Source: an uncultured Spirochaetaceae bacterium (lineage in GTDB: Bacteria; Spirochaetota; Spirochaetia; SZUA-6; Bin103). Taken from it: DNA of 12,086 nucleotides. Below the pieces are notes generated by a model. That model was given only the letters and a program-made list of their open reading frames with translations. It had not been told where the DNA came from and made no database searches. Every line of letters begins with the position of its first letter. Within the stretch, counting starts at the first letter, position 1. A program made the position numbers and the translations under genes. This document shows, piece by piece, positions 6,043 through 12,086 of this stretch. Location of the stretch: NCBI GenBank assembly GCA_913043885.1, contig CAJWOB010000041.1, forward strand, positions 1-12,086, read 5' to 3'.

Positions 6043-6732
6043 CTAGTTCCGACTGCCCGGGGCGGGCGCCACGCTCCATCCAAACGGTCCGATCATCGCT
6101 TGGCTCCGGTGATCCGCCGTACGGGTAACCACATAGAGGTCGTAGCGGCTTCCCAGCCGCGATCCTGCCGTCAGCTCCGCCAGATCGATCTCGCCACCGC
6201 CCTCCAGGGTGGCGACGCCCGCCAGGCCGTCGGCGCCCAGCAGCCACAGCTCGTGTTCGCCGTTGCCGGCGATCTGCGCCCGGCTGCCGCTCAGCACCAC
6301 CGCTGCCGGGGGCGGTGAGGTGCGACCAGGCGCCATCACCAGCTCTCGCTCGGTGGATTCGCCAGCGGCATCGACCAGCACCACCCGGTAGGTGCCGTCC
6401 GGGAAAGGGCCACGGTCGGGCATCGCCAGGCGCGGCTCGCCGATCCAGGTGTCGCCGTCGGCGACCACCTGTAGCCAGGCGTCGCCGTGGGTGGCCCAGA
6501 ACAGCTCCGCGTCGTCGTGTATCAGGTAGAGGCGATCGAGGTCTTCGACACCGTCCAAGTCTCCGGCGCTGACGAACAGAGATAGCACCTCGTATGTCGT
6601 GTTCCGCTCACGGTCGGTGAGCTCATACACGGTCAGATCGACCTCGACGATATCGGGTGGGTTCGACTCGCAGCCAGTGGCGAGACTCACGGCCGCGCAG
6701 ACAGCGCCAATCAAGAGGCCGATCCGGATCAT
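6043..6732 (-). CDS. Putative lipoprotein of unknown function
   Basis: The product has 229 residues from ATG 6732. The frame is open further upstream, but this start yields a clear signal peptide: MIRI, a hydrophobic stretch (GLLIGAVCAAVSLA), then TGC with Cys21 as the lipidation site. The box ATGC is looser than the standard LA(G/A)C; such relaxed boxes are common in spirochaetes. The mature part is acidic and rich in predicted strands (IVEVDLTVYEL, RLYLIHDDAELFWAT, GTYRVVLVDAAG, RYDLYVVTRT), as in small beta-sandwich surface or periplasmic proteins. No catalytic motif is seen. It begins 37 bases after the hisC stop in the same direction and is probably co-transcribed with it. It converges on tRNA-Phe, with 20 bases between them. 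Confidence 0.65.
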   Translation of the reverse strand: MIRIGLLIGAVCAAVSLATGCESNPPDIVEVDLTVYELTDRERNTTYEVLSLFVSAGDLDGVEDLDRLYLIHDDAELFWATHGDAWLQVVADGDTWIGEPRLAMPDRGPFPDGTYRVVLVDAAGESTERELVMAPGRTSPPPAAVVLSGSRAQIAGNGEHELWLLGADGLAGVATLEGGGEIDLAELTAGSRLGSRYDLYVVTRTADHRSQAMIGPFGWSVAPAPGSRN

Positions 6733-6769
6733 GCCTCGACAGATTCGCGGGCCGCGGTCCCGTCGTGGG

Positions 6770-7879
6770 TCACGCCTCGCCGCCCACGGCGTCGGCAAGG
6801 GCTGCCAGGAAACGCTGCACCTCGTCCGGCACGCCTACCGATACCCGAAGGTAGCCCGAGAGTCGGGGCGCGCGGGGGATGCGAACGATTACCCCGCGCT
6901 GCTCCAGTGCCGCAGCTAACGCGGCTGCGTCGCGACCGGTGTCGAACAGCACGAAGTTGGCCGCCGACGGCACCGGCTGCATTCCCAATTCCTCGACGCC
7001 CGCGGTTATGGCGCGCCTACCCGCATCGTTGTTGCTCACCGTCCGCCGGAGAAACTCCGCGTCCGTGAGGGCGGCAACCGCCGCCCGCTGCGCCAGTACC
7101 GAGGTGTCGAAAGGGGGTCGCACCCGCTGCAGTACCGCGATCGTCTCCGCCGAAGCGATGCCATACCCGAACCGAACCCCGGCGAGACCGTGAGACTTGG
7201 CCAGGCTACGGACTACGACCGCTCCGCACTCGCCTGCCACCGCCAGCGCCGCCAGCGAGGGCATGCGATCGGGGGGCGCGAAGTCGGCGTACACCTCGTC
7301 GTACACCACGAACACGCGATCCGGAAGCGCAGCCCGTAGCCTGTCGAGCCCGCTCTGCGCGAGTAGGGTGCCGGTGGGGTTGTTGGGGTTGCACAGGAAC
7401 AGCATGCGGGTCCGTTCCGTCACCGCGCTCAGGATCTGGTCGGCATCGATCTCGAGGTTTGGCATGGCGGCGGACACCGGCACTGCGCCCTTGCTGCGCG
7501 CGGCGATGGCGTACATGTCGAAGGTAAGCTCGGGGATAATCACCTCATCGCTCGGCTTCAGGAATGCCAGTGCTGCCAGATAGATGATGGAGTCGGCGCC
7601 GTTGCCGGTGATGATGTTGGCCGAACCCACGCCGCAGTGGGCGGCCAGCGCGTCCTGAAGCTCCGTCTCATACACCTCGGGGTATTGCGCCGCCCGCGGG
7701 ATCGCCGCGTTGATGGCCGCGGCCGCCCGCGGGCTCATGCCGAACGGATTCTCGTTGGATGCCAGTTTGATCAGGTCGTCGCGGCCGGCCTCTCTGGCTA
7801 CCTGCTCGATGCTTCGGCCGGGTACGTACTCTGGGATGTCGAGGACGCCGGGCGCCGCAGCCTGGCGGGGTTGGAACAT
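6770..7879 (-). CDS. hisC: Histidinol-phosphate aminotransferase
   Basis: This pyridoxal-phosphate enzyme of fold type I converts imidazole-acetol phosphate and glutamate to histidinol phosphate in histidine synthesis. With ATG 7879 as start it has 369 residues, a normal length. Features in order are IKLASNENPFG (38-48, substrate end), GNGADSIIY (92-100), NPNNPTG (164-170), YDEVYADF with Asp194 for the cofactor ring nitrogen, the Schiff-base Lys228 in RSLAKSHGLAGVRFGYG, and Arg345 in GYLRVSVG for the carboxylate. Earlier in-frame starts exist at 7930 and 7948; none has a good Shine-Dalgarno, and 7879 fits the family best. The gene is divergent from argR across about 80 bases, so the ARG-box-like site there might also affect it. 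The paralogous aromatic aminotransferase role cannot be excluded. Confidence 0.9.
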   Translation of the reverse strand: MFQPRQAAAPGVLDIPEYVPGRSIEQVAREAGRDDLIKLASNENPFGMSPRAAAAINAAIPRAAQYPEVYETELQDALAAHCGVGSANIITGNGADSIIYLAALAFLKPSDEVIIPELTFDMYAIAARSKGAVPVSAAMPNLEIDADQILSAVTERTRMLFLCNPNNPTGTLLAQSGLDRLRAALPDRVFVVYDEVYADFAPPDRMPSLAALAVAGECGAVVVRSLAKSHGLAGVRFGYGIASAETIAVLQRVRPPFDTSVLAQRAAVAALTDAEFLRRTVSNNDAGRRAITAGVEELGMQPVPSAANFVLFDTGRDAAALAAALEQRGVIVRIPRAPRLSGYLRVSVGVPDEVQRFLAALADAVGGEA

Positions 7880-7923
7880 GGCGGTGGCGCACCGTACCCG
7901 AGCCCGCACGCCGGTGGAAACCG

Positions 7924-7952
7924 TTGACATGTGGGCGGGGTGGTGCAAAAAT
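7924..7952 (+). promoter_or_regulatory. Putative argR promoter
   Basis: A perfect -35 TTGACA (7924-7929) is followed after exactly 17 bases by AAAAAT (7947-7952), four of six bases of the -10 consensus. Transcription would begin about seven bases on, at 7959-7960, which is the A of the argR ATG. The mRNA may therefore be leaderless, in line with the lack of any Shine-Dalgarno before that ATG. Confidence 0.5.
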
Positions 7953-7957
7953 ATGCG
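7944..7957. promoter_or_regulatory. ARG-box-like operator
   Basis: TGCAAAAATATGCG is a near-palindrome, matching 12 of 14 bases of an idealised TGCATAAATATGCA arginine-repressor box: an AT-rich core with TGCA-type ends. It covers the proposed -10 region of argR and ends two bases before the start codon, so bound ArgR would block its own promoter. The AT-rich core stands out in very GC-rich surroundings. Confidence 0.5.
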
Positions 7958-7959
7958 CT

Positions 7960-8508
7960 ATGGTGGAAGAATATCGGGCCCACCAGGGCGGTGCGCGCCA
8001 ACAGGAGGGCGCGTCGTCGGGCGGCGCGCCGTCCCGTGCCGACACTGCGGTCCGCCACGCCACGGTGCGCCGACTACTAGCCGCGCACCGCGTCGAGCGA
8101 CAGGAGCAGCTGCAGCAGCTGCTGGCTCAGGAGGGAGTGGCCGTTACCCAGGCAACGCTGTCGCGAGATCTCAAGAGTATGGGAGTGGCCAAGGTTCCCG
8201 ATTCCGGTGGCTATGTGTACCGGCTGGCTGACGGCCAGCCCCCCGCCGTGCCTGCCACCCTGGCCGATGACCTCGCTCGCGGCGTGCTTGCCGCGGAGCT
8301 CAGCGGCAACCTGATGGTAATCAAGACGCAGAGCGGCCATGGCAACAGCGTTGCGGAGGCGCTGGACCGCCTCGATCTTCCAGAGTTGGCAGGTACCGTG
8401 GCTGGTGACAACACGATTCTGGCGGTGGTGCGTGAGGGCGTGGTGCGGGAACAGCTGCTGAGCACCCTCGCGGCCACGGCCTCGTCACTCCACGCCTGGC
8501 TGGCCTGA
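7960..8508 (+). CDS. argR: Arginine repressor
   Basis: ArgR (AhrC type) is a hexameric, arginine-dependent repressor. The 182-residue product has an N-terminal winged helix at about 30-88, with the recognition helix in VTQATLSRDLKSMG (62-75) and the wing in GGYVYRL (83-89). A C-terminal trimerisation and arginine-binding domain spans 100-182, with GTVAGDNTILAVV at 145-157. The arginine-contacting pair, usually Asp-Asp, is Asp150-Asn151. The start is ATG 7960, with GTG 7963 next to it. This gives an extension of about 28 residues rich in Gly, Ala and Arg before the first helix, absent from typical 150-residue ArgRs. No later in-frame start exists before the DNA-binding domain; AGGAGGG at 8003-8009 has no suitable start behind it. 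argB begins four bases after the stop. Confidence 0.93.
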   Translation: MVEEYRAHQGGARQQEGASSGGAPSRADTAVRHATVRRLLAAHRVERQEQLQQLLAQEGVAVTQATLSRDLKSMGVAKVPDSGGYVYRLADGQPPAVPATLADDLARGVLAAELSGNLMVIKTQSGHGNSVAEALDRLDLPELAGTVAGDNTILAVVREGVVREQLLSTLAATASSLHAWLA

Positions 8509-8512
8509 GGCG

Positions 8513-9385
8513 ATGGCCGCCAACCAGAGCGACAGCGAGACGGCCGTCTCGCCGACCGTGGTGGTCAAGTTGGGTGGTGCGGTAGCGGCCGTGCCCGCCA
8601 AGCTTGCCGACCTGATCGGCGACGTCGGTGAGCTGGTGGCAGCCGGCAGTCGAGTGGTGATCGTCCACGGCGGCGGTGCCGAGGTGTCGGCACTCAGCGA
8701 ACGGCTTGGCTTGAAGCCGCGCATGGTCGACGGAGTCCGTCAGACCACCGCCGAAGAGATGGACGTGGTCGACATGGTCCTGTGCGGCCTGGTGAACAAA
8801 CGGGTGGTGCGCGCCTGCGCCGGGGCACAGCTGTCCGCGGTGGGCATCTGCGGATCCGATGGCGACCTGTTCGCCGTCCGCCGCCTGGCGGGCAATGGCG
8901 TGGCCGCGGCGGATGCGAGCCACACCGGCGAAGTCGAGGCCGTCGCTCCGGCGCTGCTTCACCACCTCCTCGACGCCGGGTACGTACCGGTGGTGGCCAG
9001 CCCAGCACACCTTGCCCCCGATGTTCCGATGAACATCAACGCCGACGCCGCTGCCCTCGAGCTTGCGCCGGCTCTGCGTGCGCAGGCGCTGCTGTTCCTC
9101 TCCGACGTCGCCGGGGTACTGAGCGACGGAGTACCGGTAGCCGCGCTCACGCCGGCGGCGGCAGAGGCCGAGATCGCCCGCCGGACGATCACCGGTGGCA
9201 TGATCCCCAAGGTACGCGCTGCCGTCGGCGCGGTGACGCGCGGGGTGAGCAGCGTGGTGGTGGGGCGCTACGAGGGGCGCCACACGTTGCAGCGCATGTT
9301 GGCGGGACGACAAGGAACGACGATCCACGCGGTGGCTGACGCCGCCGCACCCGTACGGAGCGGGAGACACCACACGGAGGGGTGA
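8513..9385 (+). CDS. argB: Acetylglutamate kinase
   Basis: The enzyme phosphorylates N-acetylglutamate with ATP, the second step of arginine synthesis. The 290-residue product has the amino-acid-kinase fold. VVKLGGA (17-23) holds Lys19 for phosphate binding, and VHGGGAEVS (51-59) is the glycine loop. MVDGVRQTTAEEMDVVDMVL (71-90) with VNKRVV forms the substrate lid region. NINADAAA (174-181) binds the acetyl-amino acid, LSDVAGVLSDG (196-206) belongs to the nucleotide site, and GGMIPKV (228-234) carries the second phosphate-binding Lys233. The N-terminus lacks the long extra helix of arginine-inhibited hexameric enzymes, so feedback inhibition cannot be assumed. A tail of about 20 residues is poorly conserved. 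The start lies four bases after argR, and the stop one base before argD. Confidence 0.95.
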   Translation: MAANQSDSETAVSPTVVVKLGGAVAAVPAKLADLIGDVGELVAAGSRVVIVHGGGAEVSALSERLGLKPRMVDGVRQTTAEEMDVVDMVLCGLVNKRVVRACAGAQLSAVGICGSDGDLFAVRRLAGNGVAAADASHTGEVEAVAPALLHHLLDAGYVPVVASPAHLAPDVPMNINADAAALELAPALRAQALLFLSDVAGVLSDGVPVAALTPAAAEAEIARRTITGGMIPKVRAAVGAVTRGVSSVVVGRYEGRHTLQRMLAGRQGTTIHAVADAAAPVRSGRHHTEG

Positions 9386-9386
9386 C

Positions 9387-10655
9387 ATGAAACGAAACGG
9401 GGCGATAGTGAGTGAGCATCCGCTGCCAGGGGCATTTACCCCCGAGCTGCTGGTGCTGCAGCAGGGGAGCGGCGCACGGGTTACCGACGTGGCGGGGAAG
9501 GAGTACCTGGACTTCGGCGCCGGGATTGCCGTGAACGCGCTCGGCTACGGTCGCGACGACCTCGCCGACGTGGCGGCAGCGCAGATGCGGCGCCTGATCC
9601 ACGTGTCGAATCTGTACGCAAGCGAGCCGGGGGTGGCACTTGCGGAGAAGCTCTTGGCTGCGGCACCGGGGGGCGACTTCGCGACCGTCCAGTTCACCAA
9701 CAGCGGCTCCGAGGCCAACGAGACTGCGTTGAAGATGGCCAGGCTGTACGCAACACGGCGCGCGAGTGCCGCTGGCGACGATGGCGCAGCCCCGCCGCGG
9801 CGGATCGCCTGCTTCAGCGGCGCCTTTCACGGCCGCACCATGGGAGCGCTCAGCTGCACGCCGACCGCCAAGTATCAGGAACCGTTCGCGCCGCTGATCC
9901 CCGAGATAGAGGTCCTCCCCTACAACGACGCCGATGCCGCCCGCAAGGTGCTGGATGGCAGCTTCTGCGGGGTTATCGTCGAGGTCGTCCAAGGCGAAGG
10001 GGGGCTCGACCGCATGACCGACGCCTTCGCTGCGGCACTCAATGAGCTGTGCGAGCAGCACGATATCGTCCTGATCGCCGACGAGGTGCAGACCTGCCTC
10101 GCTCGCACCGGGCGCCTGTTCGCCAGCGAGCTGGTGGGGTTGCATCCCGACATCATCACCATGGCCAAGCCGCTAGCTGGCGGCCTGCCGCTGGCCGCCA
10201 CGTTGCTGCCGAAGAAGATCGATGATCTGCTGCAGATTGGCGACCACGGCACCACCTTCGGTGGTGGTCCGGTGACCTGTGCGGTGGGAAGCGCGGTCTG
10301 GGACACGGTCGCCGACACCGCGTTCGTCGAGGCAGTGGCCAGCAAGGGGGCACATCTTGCCGATGGCCTCAGATCCCTGGCGGCCAAGTATCCCAGGTGG
10401 CTCGGCGAGACCAAGGGTGCCGGCCTCCTGTTGGGGGTGCGGGTGCTCGGCGAGGCCAAGGCGGCTCCCGGCCAGGAGGCGGCGACCGAGCCCGCCATCA
10501 CCCGGCTCATGGGTATGCTGCGCGAGGCGGGCTTGCTCACACTGAAGTCCGGCGCCGACGTGCTGCGGATTGCGCCGCCACTGATCGTCACCGCGGCCGA
10601 TCTCGACGAGGGGCTGGCAAAGATCGACAGCGCGGTCGCGGCCCTGGAGGAGTAG
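9387..10655 (+). CDS. argD: Acetylornithine aminotransferase
   Basis: This class III pyridoxal-phosphate aminotransferase turns N-acetylglutamate semialdehyde into N-acetylornithine; many family members also act in lysine synthesis. The 422-residue product starts at ATG 9387, with GGAGG at 9376-9380. Visible sites are LDFGAGIAVNALGYG (41-55), FTNSGSEANETALKMAR (103-119, phosphate binding), FHGRTMGAL (147-155), VQGEGG (201-206), ADEVQT (231-236) with the cofactor aspartate Asp232, the Schiff-base Lys261 in TMAKPLAGGLPLAA, and GTTFGGGP (288-295). After DEVQT the family normally has G-x-G-R-T-G; here it is CLARTG, so both glycines are replaced. The loop is near the active site, but the catalytic residues are intact and the enzyme is probably functional. 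argG follows two bases after the stop. Confidence 0.93.
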   Translation: MKRNGAIVSEHPLPGAFTPELLVLQQGSGARVTDVAGKEYLDFGAGIAVNALGYGRDDLADVAAAQMRRLIHVSNLYASEPGVALAEKLLAAAPGGDFATVQFTNSGSEANETALKMARLYATRRASAAGDDGAAPPRRIACFSGAFHGRTMGALSCTPTAKYQEPFAPLIPEIEVLPYNDADAARKVLDGSFCGVIVEVVQGEGGLDRMTDAFAAALNELCEQHDIVLIADEVQTCLARTGRLFASELVGLHPDIITMAKPLAGGLPLAATLLPKKIDDLLQIGDHGTTFGGGPVTCAVGSAVWDTVADTAFVEAVASKGAHLADGLRSLAAKYPRWLGETKGAGLLLGVRVLGEAKAAPGQEAATEPAITRLMGMLREAGLLTLKSGADVLRIAPPLIVTAADLDEGLAKIDSAVAALEE

Positions 10656-10657
10656 CG

Positions 10658-11880
<1,223 letters not shown>

Positions 11881-11884
<4 letters not shown>

Positions 11885-11909
11885 CCCGGTCATTGGCCGG
11901 TGGTACCTT
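11881..11909 (+). promoter_or_regulatory. Putative tRNA-Pro promoter overlapping the argG stop
   Basis: TTGACC (11881-11886) is one base off the -35 consensus. After exactly 17 bases comes TACCTT (11904-11909), a partial -10, and the tRNA begins eight bases later. The -35 contains the argG TGA (11882-11884), so the tRNA can be expressed apart from the arg operon. Confidence 0.45.
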
Positions 11910-11917
11910 GGCGCACT

Positions 11918-11990
11918 CGGGCTGTGGCGCAGTTGGTAGCGTACACGTCTGGGGGGCGTGGGGTCGGCGGTTCAAGTCCGCCCAGCCCGA
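11918..11990 (+). tRNA. tRNA-Pro (anticodon GGG)
   Basis: The 73-base cloverleaf has acceptor stem CGGGCTG/CAGCCCG and D arm GCGC-AGTTGGTA-GCGT. The anticodon stem is CACGT/GCGTG with loop CTGGGGG (anticodon GGG, reading CCC and CCT), and the T arm is GGCGG-TTCAAGT-CCGCC. The discriminator is A. The C1-G72 first pair is typical of bacterial tRNA-Pro. CCA is not encoded. Confidence 0.94.
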
Positions 11991-12008
11991 CTCGGCGACA
12001 ATGCGTCG

Positions 12009-12086
12009 CTAGCTCTCCCACTTACCGCCCCGGCGACCGGTGACCGACGGGTCTGATCGTGCCGCCAGTCGCTGAGGCGGCCAGCG
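12009..12086 (-). CDS. Possible C-terminal end of a convergent gene (partial)
   Basis: The minus strand is open from the window edge to TAG at 12011-12009, giving 25 codons ending in a plausible hydrophilic tail (GRRGGKWES). Another minus frame is also open here, so this may be chance in GC-rich DNA. I do not recognise the protein. Confidence 0.2.
   Translation of the reverse strand, partial: RWPPQRLAARSDPSVTGRRGGKWES

Noticed and set aside
8321..10145. Two long overlapping minus-strand frames (8321-9388 and 9189-10145) opposite argR, argB and argD
   Set aside because: The plus strand carries unmistakable ArgR, ArgB and ArgD signatures. The antisense products are low-complexity and resemble no protein.
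12061..12081. Hairpin GCCGCC / GGCGGC near the right edge as a terminator for tRNA-Pro
   Set aside because: The stem has only six pairs, the loop is nine bases and no T-tract follows. It is 70 bases from the tRNA and may lie inside a gene on the minus strand.

Overview
The window is GC-rich, densely packed bacterial DNA that looks like an ordinary chromosome segment. A spirochaete (Spirochaetota) origin is my best inference. It rests on a divergent FliG-family protein, a TM2/winged-helix membrane protein, a zinc-dependent phospholipase C-like protein, a lipoprotein with a relaxed lipobox and a TPR-rich protein, all beside standard biosynthetic genes. No single gene proves it. I see no transposase, integrase, phage gene, CRISPR array or obvious defence cassette.

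Layout. Bases 1-1571 (+) hold the 3' end of hisB (imidazoleglycerol-phosphate dehydratase), a short TPR-like protein and a multi-repeat TPR protein. The TPR gene is broken near its 5' end by an in-frame TAA at 552-554. Bases 1628-3456 (-) hold asnS followed by a TM2/winged-helix protein, joined by an ATGA stop/start overlap. Bases 3654-4739 (-) encode a FliG-like protein, and 4841-5872 (-) a Zn-dependent PLC-like protein. At 5950-6022 (+) is tRNA-Phe(GAA). Bases 6043-7879 (-) hold a lipoprotein gene downstream of hisC (histidinol-phosphate aminotransferase). Bases 7960-11884 (+) form an arginine cluster, argR-argB-argD-argG, with gaps of 1-4 bases. tRNA-Pro(GGG) follows at 11918-11990.

How the genes fit together. 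ArgB phosphorylates N-acetylglutamate, ArgD aminates the derived semialdehyde and ArgG joins citrulline to aspartate. ArgR, the arginine-responsive repressor, is the first gene of the cluster. An ARG-box-like palindrome (7944-7957) overlaps the likely -10 region of argR, which suggests autoregulation of the whole cluster. argC, argF, argH and argJ/argA are not here. The histidine genes hisB and hisC lie at opposite ends of the first 8 kb.

The best leads are regulatory or structural: the TPR-gene stop codon, the argR promoter/operator with a possible leaderless start, two perfect inverted repeats at promoter regions (3554-3650 and 5896-5928), and the atypical FliG. I did not find a convincing new multi-gene system.
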